A stretch of 27,298 nt of DNA from the NCBI GenBank assembly GCA_002686705.1, contig NYYH01000082.1, positions 1 through 27,298 on the forward strand, read 5' to 3'. The position numbers were made by a program, and so were the translations under genes. Shown in pieces: positions 15,799-24,097 of this stretch. Position 1 is the stretch's first letter; the number at the start of each line of letters is the position of its first letter. The notes under the pieces were generated by a model. That model was not told the origin of the DNA, did no database searches, and was given only the letters and a program-made list of their open reading frames with translations. This DNA is from Bacteroidota bacterium. Lineage in GTDB: Bacteria > Bacteroidota > Bacteroidia > Bacteroidales > F082.

Positions 15799-15918
15799 GT
15801 TCTTCATAGAACTATTAACTTTAGCAGGTTAATTTTTTGGGTTATCCCTCAAACATGAGGGTTTTTAGGTTAATATGTGAAAAGACCCTGTTCGCCCGGA
15901 CAGGGCTTTTCGTTTTTT
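15799..15918 (+). ncRNA. Candidate small RNA with three stem-loops
   Basis: About 120 bases between a full promoter element and a terminator, without a plausible protein. Three hairpins in a row: ATTAACTT/AGGTTAAT with loop TAGC (15814-15833, followed by T5), CCCTCA/TGAGGG (15846-15861, followed by T5), and CCCTGT/ACAGGG around TCGCCCGG (15886-15905, then TTTTC and six T). Each arm pairs almost perfectly. The transcript start is inferred from the -7 element. I do not recognise an Rfam family. It could instead be a long lptB 3' region with stacked terminators. Confidence 0.42.
15880..15918. terminator. Bidirectional rho-independent terminator between the lptB side and uvrC
   Basis: Hairpin CCCTGT/ACAGGG extended by an AAAAG and CTTTT outer stem with one mismatch. 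Plus-strand readers meet six T (15913-15918); minus-strand readers from uvrC meet a shorter T run. Confidence 0.7.
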
Positions 15919-15929
15919 ATGAATTACCA

Positions 15930-17747
15930 TTAATCCTTGAGTTCTGGATGAAAATAATTGAATACCACTTGTGCTTTTGATTGACCAATTGCTAATGCAA
16001 GATCTTCTTTTTCAGCTTTTTTTACCTTTTTAACAGACTTGAATTTCCATAGTAATTTTTGTGCAGTTGAAAAACCAATTCCATCAATTGTTGTAAGTAT
16101 AGATTTAATTGTACCAGATTCTCGCCTTTTTCTATGATGAGTTATACCAAAACGATGAGCCTCGTCCCTCAGTCGTTGGATTACCTTTAAGGTTTCTGAA
16201 GTTTTATCTAAGTAAAGAGGTATTGAATCATTAGGAAAATAAATTTCTTCCAGTCTTTTTGCAATCCCTATTATAGTAATTTTTCCGTAGATGTCAATCG
16301 ATTTTAGGGCTTTCACAGCTGAACTTAACTGCCCCTTGCCTCCATCTACTATAATTAATTGAGGTAACCTTTTGTTTTCAGAAATCAGCCTGCTATATCT
16401 TCTTTTTATAACTTCTTCCATTGAAGCATAATCATTGGCTCCCTCAACAGTTTTGATATTGAAATGACGATAAGCTCTTTTATTTGGAACTCCATCTAAA
16501 AACTGGACCATTGCTGCTACGGGATAATCTCCCTGAATATTTGAATTATCGAAACATTATATTTGAACAGGCAAATCACTCATATGCAGATCCTTTTTTA
16601 TTTGTGCTAAAATTCGTTTTTTGTGCCTGTCGGGATCAATGAGGTCTTTCTGTTTTTGCCGCTCTATCTTTGTATGCTTTGCATTTCTTTCGCTTAATTC
16701 CAATAAGTGTTTTTTGTCACCACGCTGAGGAATGGTGATTTTCACTCCCGGAATTTCTATTTCGGGTAAAAAGGGTAATATGATCTCTTTCGATATACTT
16801 TCAAATCGTTGTCGAAAATCTAGCAAAGCAAATGTAAGTACCTCAGCATCTGTTTCATCGAGCTTCCGCTTTACCTCAATTGTGTGCGCCTGAACTATAG
16901 CACCACTAATTACTTTCAAATAATTGAAGTATGAATTGCTGTCACCAACTACCATCGACATAACATCAACGTTATTTATATGAGGATTAACAATGGTCGA
17001 TTTGCTTTTATATTTTTCAAGAATATTGATTTTCTCTTTTATAACCTGTGCCTGTTCAAACTCAAGTTCATCAGCCTTGGTATTCATTATTTGAGTTAAT
17101 TCAACTATAACCGAACCAATATTGCCTTTTATTATTGATTTTATTTGCCTGATAGTTTCATTGTAATCCTCTTCAGTTTGTTCACCTATGCAAGGTGCTT
17201 TGCAATTATCAAGGTGATATTCAAGACAAACTTTGTATTTTCCTTTTTTTATGTTTGATTGGGATAGATTTAATGAGCATGTTCGAAGTTGATAAAGTTG
17301 CTTAACAATATCAAGTATAGTACGCATCATTTTTACTGATGCATAAGGGCCAAAGTAATTTGACCCATCACTTACTAATATTCTGGTTGGAAAAAGTCGT
17401 GGGAATGGTTCATTTTTTAAACAAAGCCATGGAAATGTTTTATCATCTTTTAGCTGAATATTGTATCGTGGTTGATATTTCTTTATAAGATTGTTTTCAA
17501 GGAGGAGTGCGTCTAACTCGGTTTCTGTAACAATAAATTTTATATCAACTATTTTTTTTACAAGTACTCTTACTTTACCTGATTGGTGTGATTTTGTAAA
17601 ATAACTTCCAACTCTTTTCTTTATGTTTTTGGCTTTTCCTACATAAAGTATGCGTTCATCTTTGTCGAAATATTGATAAATTCCCGGTTTACCCGGAAGG
17701 GTTTTTATTATTCTTTCAATACGATTATTATTTTTTTGTTTTATCAA
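15930..17747 (-). pseudogene. uvrC: Excinuclease ABC subunit C, split by one in-frame stop codon
   Basis: Starts with TTG at 17747, 18 bases past a good promoter element. The N-terminal 396 residues carry the GIY-YIG nuclease (GIYQYF 22-27, YVGKAK 35-40) that makes the 3' incision, the Cys-rich region, and the UVR coiled coil (about 215-250) that binds UvrB. Then comes TAA (16557-16559) where the family has Glu in the IECFDNS motif, and the frame continues intact: CFDNSNIQGDYPVAA, FNIKTVEGANDYASM, IVDGGKGQL, RLRDEAHRFGITHHR and a helix-hairpin-helix end. Those later motifs hold the RNase H-like catalytic D, D, D and H of the 5' incision nuclease. So one base change (GAA to TAA) would remove the whole second nuclease. 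A downstream ATG at 16511 could restart only after the first catalytic Asp. Confidence 0.9.
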
Positions 17748-17764
17748 GAAACAAACTTTGCCTG

Positions 17765-17772
17765 CAAATTTA
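17765..17772 (-). promoter_or_regulatory. -7 promoter element for uvrC
   Basis: TAAATTTG on the minus strand, 18 bases before the TTG start at 17747; it supports a short leader and that start choice. Confidence 0.5.
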
Positions 17773-17900
17773 GTAAAGACAAATTAATATGCATATATGT
17801 GATAAAAGGAATCTTAAATATTAACTTAAAATTAATATTGTGGTGTATTTCCTAGATTTTATTGTGGTAAATTGCATCGTTAAATTTTTTGAATACTGTT

Positions 17901-18587
17901 ATGGATAATAGTAAATTCAGCATCTTGTTAGTTGATGATGAGGAAGACATAGTTGAGTTTTTAAGCTATAATCTTAAAAAAGAAGGTTACAATGTGTTTA
18001 CTGCCAAAAATGGTCATAAGGCTATTGAAAAAGCAAAAAAGTACAAACCTACACTTATATTAATGGATGTAATGATGCCAGAAATGGATGGCTTTACGGC
18101 AGTACAGGAAATCAGAAAAATTCATGAATTAAGAGATACGATTATTGTTTTTTTAACTGCAAGAGCTGAAGATTATTCACAAATCAAAGGATTTGATGCT
18201 GGTGGTGATGATTATGTTACAAAGCCTATTAAGCCTAAAGTATTAATCAGTAGGATATCTGCACTACTCCGACGTTATTCATCAAATGAGCTTGAAGTTT
18301 TGGAGGTACTCGAAGTTAATAACCTGAAAATTGATCGTGAAAAATTTGTAGTTATAAAAAATAGTGAAGAAATAATACTTCCTAACAAGGAATTTAAAAT
18401 GGTCTTTTTACTCGCATCAGCTCCTGATAAGGTTTTCTCTAGAGATGAAATATTTAAAAACGTTTGGGGAACCGAGGTAATTGTTGGTGACCGCACAATT
18501 GATGTTCATATTAGAAAAATCCGAGAAAAGATCGGGTTAGAATACATCCGAACCGTAAAAGGTGTAGGGTATAAATTTAATAGATAA
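17901..18587 (+). CDS. OmpR/PhoB-family response regulator
   Basis: Start set at ATG 17901 (228 residues, MDNSKFSILLVDDEED...), preferred over an in-frame TTG at 17889. The receiver domain has the acidic pair in VDDEED (11-16), the phosphoacceptor D56 in ILMDVMMP, the T/S in FLTARAED and the lysine in YVTKPIKP. The C-terminal winged helix ends with the wing VIVGDRTIDVHIRKIREKIG and YIRTVKGVGYKFNR. It binds promoter DNA after phosphorylation by the kinase encoded 16 bases downstream. The linker contains a small repeated unit (EVLEVLEV). The PhoB-like reading (phosphate) is only a guess, as no pst/pho genes are nearby; the signal is unknown. Confidence 0.93.
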   Translation: MDNSKFSILLVDDEEDIVEFLSYNLKKEGYNVFTAKNGHKAIEKAKKYKPTLILMDVMMPEMDGFTAVQEIRKIHELRDTIIVFLTARAEDYSQIKGFDAGGDDYVTKPIKPKVLISRISALLRRYSSNELEVLEVLEVNNLKIDREKFVVIKNSEEIILPNKEFKMVFLLASAPDKVFSRDEIFKNVWGTEVIVGDRTIDVHIRKIREKIGLEYIRTVKGVGYKFNR

Positions 18588-18603
18588 TAAAAGGATTTCG
18601 CAC

Positions 18604-19647
18604 TTGAAAATTAATTCACCAAAAAATATCGCCCTATTAAATGCTTTAGTAATTACTATTATTTCTGGTGTTGCTTTTTTAATTATTACTGTCTCTATTA
18701 ACCAAATAAATGCAATTTCAATAGTGATTTTTTTAGCGTTTATTTTTGTACTATCCTTTGTCTTTATTAATTATAGTTTAAACACATTTTTTAGCGAAAA
18801 AATAAAAGTAATTTATAAAACCATTGGTCGTACTGGACCCAATCCTGATGATATGAAGAAAGATAAGAATAAAGGGGATGTTCTTGAAATTGTTAATCAG
18901 GTAGTTCTTAGGTGGAGTGAAGAAAAAAAGAAAGAAATTGACGAGTTGAAAGAGATGGCTGCTTACCGAAGAGAGTTTTTAGGTAATATATCGCACGAAA
19001 TTAAAACACCTATCTTTAATATTCAGGGTTATGTACATACTTTGCTTGAGGGTGGACTGAAAGATGATTCGATAAATACAAAGTTTTTAAAGAAATCGGT
19101 AAAGAGTATTAATCGTATGATTGCCCTTGTTGAAGATCTTGAAGAGATAAGTAAATTAGAGGTTGGTGACCTTAAACTAAAAGAAGAAAACTTTAACCTC
19201 CATGAACTAATTAAAGAAGTGGTAGATTTCATGGAGCACAAAGCCGCAGAAAATAAGACAACAATAAAGATAAGTACTGCTTTACCAAAGAGCACAAAGG
19301 TTAGAGCCGATAAAGAAAGAATTCGTCAAGTATTGATTAATTTAATCGATAACGCCATAAAATATGGCAAACTCGAAAATGGTCGGATCAGAATTTCTTT
19401 TTATAATTTTCAAGATAACTACCTTGTAGAAGTCAGAGATAATGGAATAGGAATTTCGGAAGAGAATATCAAAAGGGTTTTTGAACGGTTTTATCGAACT
19501 GAGCAAAGCCGTGCGCGTGATAAAGGAGGAACCGGACTGGGCCTAGCAATTGTCAAGCATATTATTGAAGCTCACCGTCAAACAATCAGCGTTAGGAGTA
19601 ATCTTGGTAGAGGAACCACTTTTTCGTTTACACTGAAAACAGCCTAA
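18604..19647 (+). CDS. Sensor histidine kinase, PhoR-like
   Basis: 347 residues. Two hydrophobic helices (about 8-30 and 38-58) with almost no periplasmic loop between them, then a cytoplasmic linker without an obvious PAS or clear HAMP. The DHp domain has H131 in FLGNISHEIKTP; the catalytic domain has the N box LINLIDNAIKYG, G1 VRDNGIGIS, F box FERFYR and G2 GGTGLGLAIVKHI. The lack of a sensing loop suggests that it senses through the membrane or a partner, as PhoR-type kinases do. Start is TTG at 18604, 16 bases after the regulator stop. The kinase ends two bases before the convergent polyprenyl synthase stop. Confidence 0.93.
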   Translation: MKINSPKNIALLNALVITIISGVAFLIITVSINQINAISIVIFLAFIFVLSFVFINYSLNTFFSEKIKVIYKTIGRTGPNPDDMKKDKNKGDVLEIVNQVVLRWSEEKKKEIDELKEMAAYRREFLGNISHEIKTPIFNIQGYVHTLLEGGLKDDSINTKFLKKSVKSINRMIALVEDLEEISKLEVGDLKLKEENFNLHELIKEVVDFMEHKAAENKTTIKISTALPKSTKVRADKERIRQVLINLIDNAIKYGKLENGRIRISFYNFQDNYLVEVRDNGIGISEENIKRVFERFYRTEQSRARDKGGTGLGLAIVKHIIEAHRQTISVRSNLGRGTTFSFTLKTA

Positions 19648-19649
19648 AG

Positions 19650-20624
19650 TTATTTTTTTCGATCAATAGTAAATTCAATAATTTGTTCTAGGGCAAGCCT
19701 ATTATTGCTCTCGGGATATTCATGTAGAAGATTTAAAGCTTTGGTACTATAATCTATCATTTTCTCAGTGGCATATTTTAATCCACCCACGCTTATAATT
19801 TCATTTACTACCCAATTTACCTTATCACTATTTGAATTGTGCTTTTTAATAATATTGATTATTTTCCTCTTTTTTAATGCAGGTGAATGAATAAGTAAAT
19901 AAATTAATGGAAGAGTCATCTTTTTCTCTTTAATATCAATGCCACTTGGTTTTCCTATGACATTACTTTTATCAAAATCAAGTAAGTCATCTTTAATTTG
20001 AAAAGCTATACCAGCAGATTCACCGATATTCCACATTTTTTTAATGTCTTCTTGATTGTTAGTTGAGGATGAGGCACCAGCAGCAAAGCATGATGCCAAA
20101 AGTGAGGCAGTTTTTTTTCGTATTACCTCAAAATAAATCGCTTCATCAATATCTAACTTTCTTGCTTTTTCGATTTGTAATAGTTCTCCTTCACTCATTT
20201 CTTTCACAGCTTCCGAAACAATTTCCAACGTGCTATATTCCTTTGCTTGTAATGCCATTAACATTCCACGTGATAATAAATAATCACCAACCAGGACTGC
20301 TATTTTATTCTTCCAAAGCGCATTTATTGAGAACCTCCCTCTTCGTCTATCTGAATCATCAACAACATCGTCATGTACAAGTGTTGCAGTATGTAATAAC
20401 TCAATTAGCGTGGCCGCTCGATAAGTTGATTCATTAATTCCGTTGAATAAAGCAGCACTATAAAAAACAATTAATGGTCTAATTTGTTTACCCTTTGTTT
20501 TGAGAATGTACCTCATTATAATATCCAGAAGTGGGACTGTTGATTTTACTGATTTGCGAAAAATCTTCTGAAATTCCTTAATTTCTTTGGAAAGTGGCTT
20601 TTTTAAGTCTTTTAATAATGTCAT
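19650..20624 (-). CDS. Polyprenyl diphosphate synthase family protein
   Basis: 324 residues, trans-prenyltransferase. First aspartate-rich motif is DDVVDD (85-90) in LVHDDVVDDSDRRRG; the second is KDDLLDF (211-217); GKQIRP (45-50) binds the diphosphate. Residues just before the first motif are small (A80, T81), which favours a medium or long chain product such as the octaprenyl tail of menaquinone, though chain length cannot be fixed from sequence. It uses isopentenyl diphosphate from the MEP pathway, represented by ispE in this window. Its stop is two bases from the kinase stop (convergent). I see no strong promoter element upstream of 20624. Confidence 0.9.
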   Translation of the reverse strand: MTLLKDLKKPLSKEIKEFQKIFRKSVKSTVPLLDIIMRYILKTKGKQIRPLIVFYSAALFNGINESTYRAATLIELLHTATLVHDDVVDDSDRRRGRFSINALWKNKIAVLVGDYLLSRGMLMALQAKEYSTLEIVSEAVKEMSEGELLQIEKARKLDIDEAIYFEVIRKKTASLLASCFAAGASSSTNNQEDIKKMWNIGESAGIAFQIKDDLLDFDKSNVIGKPSGIDIKEKKMTLPLIYLLIHSPALKKRKIINIIKKHNSNSDKVNWVVNEIISVGGLKYATEKMIDYSTKALNLLHEYPESNNRLALEQIIEFTIDRKK

Positions 20625-20718
20625 AAGGGCTATAATTTTCGACTTAAAATATTAAGAAGTATTCAAGTTTAACATATTATTAAGATATCACATCAATAAT
20701 AGAAATCAAATTTAAATC

Positions 20719-20726
20719 TATTTTTG
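20719..20726 (+). promoter_or_regulatory. -7 promoter element of the radical SAM gene
   Basis: TATTTTTG, full TAnnTTTG match, 15 bases before the ATG at 20741, implying a leader of only about nine bases. Confidence 0.5.
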
Positions 20727-20740
20727 CACAAACAGTAATC

Positions 20741-21520
20741 ATGGCAGGATTTTTATTTGACAACCTTATTTTTGGACCTGTATATAGCAGAAGGTTAGGT
20801 GTTTCTCTTGGTATAAACTTATTACCTGTCAACAATAAGTTTTGCAATTTTAATTGTGTGTATTGTGAATGTGGATGGACTGATTTAAGCAAAGGAGTTA
20901 AAATAGTTCTACCAAAGCGTGAAAATTTTAAAGCACAATTGGAGAATAAACTAAAAGAATTACAAGGTACAGTTAACGAACCTGATTCAATAACTTTTGC
21001 TGGTAATGGAGAACCTACTATCCATCCTGATTTTGCAGAAATAATTAACGATACCATCGAAGTACGTAATCGTTATGCACCTGAGGCAGCCATTAGTATT
21101 TTGTCGAATGGAAGTATGCTCCATAAATCTTCTGTAAAAGAAGCTCTTAAAAGAGTAGATAAAAACATCCTGAAGCTAGATACTGGAATCGAAAGTACAT
21201 TTCATACTATTAATCAGGCATCAGGAGGTTTAACTTTAGATAAAGTTATTAATAACCTGGTCGCGTTTGATGGAAAACTAATAATTCAAACTCTATTTGT
21301 AAGAGGTGAATATAATGGGAAGGTTATTGACAATACTACAGATAAAGAGATAGAAGCCTGGTTAAAAGTTTTGGATAAAATAAATCCTGAATATATAATG
21401 ATTTATCCTATCGAAAGAGGAACTGCTGCAAAAGACATTGAAAAAATTCCTGAAGAAGAGTTGATAGCTATTGCTGAAAAAGTAGAAGCTTTGGGAATTA
21501 GTACAAAGGTGTACTTTTAG
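20741..21520 (+). CDS. Radical SAM protein (COG0731-like)
   Basis: 259 residues. The 4Fe-4S site is C35, C39 and C42 in CNFNCVYCECGW; the segment just before it (LIFGPVYSRRLGVSLGINLLP) is the hallmark of this family, as is the later TFAGNGEPTIHPDF, which carries the SAM-binding GGE-like turn. YMIYPIERGT lies near the end. These proteins are related to archaeal Tyw1-like wyosine enzymes, but the bacterial version has no established substrate; extra cysteines for a second cluster are not seen. It is divergent from the polyprenyl synthase and monocistronic. Function beyond radical SAM chemistry is unknown. Confidence 0.87.
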   Translation: MAGFLFDNLIFGPVYSRRLGVSLGINLLPVNNKFCNFNCVYCECGWTDLSKGVKIVLPKRENFKAQLENKLKELQGTVNEPDSITFAGNGEPTIHPDFAEIINDTIEVRNRYAPEAAISILSNGSMLHKSSVKEALKRVDKNILKLDTGIESTFHTINQASGGLTLDKVINNLVAFDGKLIIQTLFVRGEYNGKVIDNTTDKEIEAWLKVLDKINPEYIMIYPIERGTAAKDIEKIPEEELIAIAEKVEALGISTKVYF

Positions 21521-21610
21521 ATAAAATTTTTCAAACTTTGTCAAAATGAATTGTGTTTATTCCTTAATCAAAAAGATAATGTTTAGCCAGAAACTTAAAC
21601 CAGTAGAATT

Positions 21611-21638
21611 AACTAATAACATATAACTAATAACATAT
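21611..21638 (+). repeat. Two tandem copies of a 14-base unit
   Basis: AACTAATAACATAT occurs twice head to tail (21611-21624, 21625-21638), 20 bases before the SRAP ATG. It could set leader spacing or bind a regulator. Confidence 0.7.
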
Positions 21639-21657
21639 AATTTATAATCTAAACTCC

Positions 21658-22311
21658 ATGTGCGGAAGATTTCAATTATCGGTAAAGGGGAAACAAATCT
21701 CTGAACGTTTTAATGTAGAAGTGTTTGATGAACTCTATAAACCAAACTACAATTGTGCACCATCTCAAAAACTTCCAGTAATTACGAATGATCAACCCCA
21801 TAGCCTTAGCTATTTTCGCTGGGGACTAATTCCGTTCTGGGCTAAAGATCCAAAATTAGGATATCGGAATATTAATACCCGATCGGAAACTATCAGCAGC
21901 AAACCGTCGTTTAAAAATGCATTCAAAAAACGGCGATGTCTTATACCAGCTAACGGATTTTATGAATGGAGAAAAGATGAAAACAAAACTCCATTCAGGA
22001 TTTTCTTTAAAAATGAGAAACTATTTGCATTAGCTGGTATATGGGAGACATGGAAAGATGCAGAAAATAAGATAATTAACTCCTTTTCAATAATAACAAC
22101 TGAACCAAATTCCTTAAGTAAAGATATTCATAACAGAATGCCTGTTATTCTTAAACCTGAGGATGAACAAAGCTGGTTATCAGAAAACAATGAGGAATTG
22201 CTTAAAAAATTACTAGTGCCTTTTGATCCAAACAAAATGGCAGCTTATGCTATTTCAAAAGAAGTAAACTCACCTAAGAATAACAAACCTGGAATAATTA
22301 TACCAGTATAA
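21658..22311 (+). CDS. SOS response-associated peptidase (SRAP/YedK/HMCES)
   Basis: 217 residues. After Met removal Cys2 of MCGRF becomes the N-terminal residue that links covalently to abasic sites in single-stranded DNA. The other catalytic residues are visible: N74 in NTRSET, E103 in GFYEW, and H158 in DIHNRMP. RWGLIPFWAKD and RCLIPANGF are family hallmarks. It protects abasic sites as a thiazolidine crosslink. An AT-rich 137-base gap with a tandem repeat lies upstream; I see no clear LexA box. It faces the LuxE-like gene with a 55-base gap. Confidence 0.93.
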   Translation: MCGRFQLSVKGKQISERFNVEVFDELYKPNYNCAPSQKLPVITNDQPHSLSYFRWGLIPFWAKDPKLGYRNINTRSETISSKPSFKNAFKKRRCLIPANGFYEWRKDENKTPFRIFFKNEKLFALAGIWETWKDAENKIINSFSIITTEPNSLSKDIHNRMPVILKPEDEQSWLSENNEELLKKLLVPFDPNKMAAYAISKEVNSPKNNKPGIIIPV

Positions 22312-22327
22312 GTAATGAATTAGTGAG

Positions 22328-22343
22328 TGAAATATTTATTTCA
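22328..22343. repeat. Short palindrome between convergent genes
   Basis: TGAAATA (22328-22334) and TATTTCA (22337-22343) separated by two bases, in the gap between the SRAP and LuxE-like genes. A weak bidirectional terminator is possible; there is no T run. Confidence 0.3.
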
Positions 22344-22366
22344 GTATTCCACCTACTTGCTCCTAC

Positions 22367-23359
22367 CTACACCACCATTAAGTTACAACCCCTTACATCG
22401 CTGTTATCGAAACGTCCAAGTATCTCAAAAGAACCTGATGAATCTATCTTACCAAGATCCTGAGTTGCAATAAACGAGCAAGAATAAATATTTGCTAGAT
22501 CAATAATGTTGATTCCACCAATTTTGCCAGATGAAAGTATACTTAATGGATCGTTAACATCGCGAATAATTAATTTCATCCAAGGTGGGGATTCGAAAAT
22601 ACCATTACTTAATGAATAAGCTTGCGACAAAAGTTCAGTCATACCATATTCAGAATAAATCTGCTGAACTCCAAATACATTTTTAAGTTTAGCATGAAGT
22701 TCAGTACGTACTATTTCTTGCCTATTGCCTTTCATTCCTCCAGTTTCCATCAACACTAATTCAGGGAAATGTATGGGGAATTGCTCTGCCAAATCCAATA
22801 ATGCGTATGTAACTCCTAATAATAGTACCTTTTGCTTTTGTCTTTTTAACGTAACAAGTAATGAATGAAGTTCTGCGAATTCGCTTAAATAAAATCCACT
22901 TTCTGTCCTATTGGTCAATCCAATTAGCTTGTTAGTCATATAAACTAATGACGACCCGGATCTTTCAAGGTATGACGGAAGTAATGCAAGAATAACATAG
23001 TTGCCAGGTGAACCAAAAAAAAGTTCAAAGGTCTTTACAAATGCTAATTCATATAATTTAATTTTCATAATATAATGCTCGCTTGTCTGCCTACCTGATG
23101 TACCACTGCTCGTAAAAATCATTTCCGCTTTAAAATCTCCTGAGGTAACTTTATGATTCTTAAAAAACTCAACAGGAAGAAATGGGATTTGTGAATAATG
23201 CTTTATGTGTGAAGTCTGAATTTTGAGAAAATCAACAAATTGCTTGTAAACAAAGTTGTATTTATATTGAAAATGAAATATTTCAAGAGCTATTTCGTTA
23301 AAATCATCAGGACCATTGATATTAAAGATTCTGTTTTCTACAGACTTGATTTCTGGCAT
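22367..23359 (-). CDS. LuxE-like acyl-protein synthetase / acyltransferase
   Basis: 330 residues. An adenylate-forming enzyme of the LuxE/PaaK type: the nucleotide-binding loop is SSGTSG (84-89), followed by RQTSEHY; the later YSEYGMTELLSQAY is the family's A5-like motif, and the C-terminal GRFDNSDVRGCNL is the hinge-like end. LuxE activates a fatty acid as an acyl-AMP and carries it to the reductase in bioluminescence, but no lux genes are near; Bacteroidota carry this gene without luminescence and its acyl substrate is unknown. Residues 48-70 (TSHIKHYSQIPFLPVEFFKNH) match the family's opening. Divergent from a small lipoprotein gene across only 35 bases, so the promoters must overlap. Confidence 0.85.
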   Translation of the reverse strand: MPEIKSVENRIFNINGPDDFNEIALEIFHFQYKYNFVYKQFVDFLKIQTSHIKHYSQIPFLPVEFFKNHKVTSGDFKAEMIFTSSGTSGRQTSEHYIMKIKLYELAFVKTFELFFGSPGNYVILALLPSYLERSGSSLVYMTNKLIGLTNRTESGFYLSEFAELHSLLVTLKRQKQKVLLLGVTYALLDLAEQFPIHFPELVLMETGGMKGNRQEIVRTELHAKLKNVFGVQQIYSEYGMTELLSQAYSLSNGIFESPPWMKLIIRDVNDPLSILSSGKIGGINIIDLANIYSCSFIATQDLGKIDSSGSFEILGRFDNSDVRGCNLMVV

Positions 23360-23394
23360 GATTTTTATACTTTTATGCTCTTGTATAATAACTA

Positions 23395-23937
23395 ATGAAT
23401 AACATTACAAAAATACTAATTCTTGTACTGATTGTTGGGACAGTAGTGCTTTCATGCCGTAAGTTTGAAGATTTCCCTGATATCCCAGCAATAACTTATG
23501 ATAATTTTGTTGTACTAATGAATACGCAAACAGGTATTACCGAGCGAGGTGTTCTTGTGTTTTCTTATACAGATGGTAATGGTGACCTGGGCCTAGATAA
23601 AGGTGACACCTTACCGCCATTCAACAGAAAAAGTGAATACTATTATAATTTGATTATTAAATATTTTGAAAAACAGAATGGGGTATTTGTAGAGGTTCCC
23701 TTACTGTCATGGAATGCCGATTCATCCAATTATGACACTTTAACATTTAATTCCAGATTCCCAATACTAACTCCCGAAAGTGGCAATCAGGCAATTAAGG
23801 GTGTTTTTGAAGATACTCTATTTATTTACAATCCCTTATCAGATTTTGATACGATAAAATTCAAAGCATATATTTACGATCGTGCCTTAAACAAAAGTAA
23901 CGAAATTGAAACTTCCGAAATTGTGAGGGTGCAATAG
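23395..23937 (+). CDS. Small conserved lipoprotein of unknown function
   Basis: 180 residues. Signal peptide with a hydrophobic core (7-19) and lipobox VLSC, Cys21. The mature part starts RKFEDFPDIPAITY and contains FSYTDGNGDLGLDKGD, an acidic DxDG-like loop that may bind calcium, then alternating beta strands to the end. This pattern is common in small Bacteroidota lipoproteins of unknown role, and I see no enzyme motif. It precedes the Omp28-type gene by 160 bases and a palindrome. Divergent from the LuxE-like gene. Confidence 0.8.
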   Translation: MNNITKILILVLIVGTVVLSCRKFEDFPDIPAITYDNFVVLMNTQTGITERGVLVFSYTDGNGDLGLDKGDTLPPFNRKSEYYYNLIIKYFEKQNGVFVEVPLLSWNADSSNYDTLTFNSRFPILTPESGNQAIKGVFEDTLFIYNPLSDFDTIKFKAYIYDRALNKSNEIETSEIVRVQ

Positions 23938-23961
23938 GTGATACCAAGAAATATCAAATCC

Positions 23962-23979
23962 TCAATTATCAATAATTGA
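23962..23979. repeat. 18-base palindrome after the lipoprotein gene
   Basis: TCAATTAT (23962-23969) and ATAATTGA (23972-23979) around two bases. No T run follows directly, so an operator or weak terminator. Confidence 0.4.
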
Positions 23980-24012
23980 AAACTTTTTAAAGCGCAAAAT
24001 ATAGAATTAGTT

Positions 24013-24020
24013 TATCTTTG
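24013..24020 (+). promoter_or_regulatory. -7 promoter element for the first Omp28-type gene
   Basis: TATCTTTG, full TAnnTTTG match, giving a leader of about 70 bases. Confidence 0.5.
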
Positions 24021-24097
24021 TCATACCAATGATAACTATTCAATAGTTTGATAGTTAAGTTGTCTCGTATTTTATTAACTAAATTAATTATTGCAGT

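Noticed and set aside
16557..16559. Reassigned TAA codon explaining the uvrC and lipoprotein stops
   Set aside because: TAA terminates many intact genes here (methyltransferase, ssb, holA, kdsD, lptB, histidine kinase), and the two internal sites would need different amino acids.
20063..20437. 124-residue frame opposite the polyprenyl synthase
   Set aside because: Antisense shadow of a clearly conserved enzyme, with Gln/His-rich nonsense composition.
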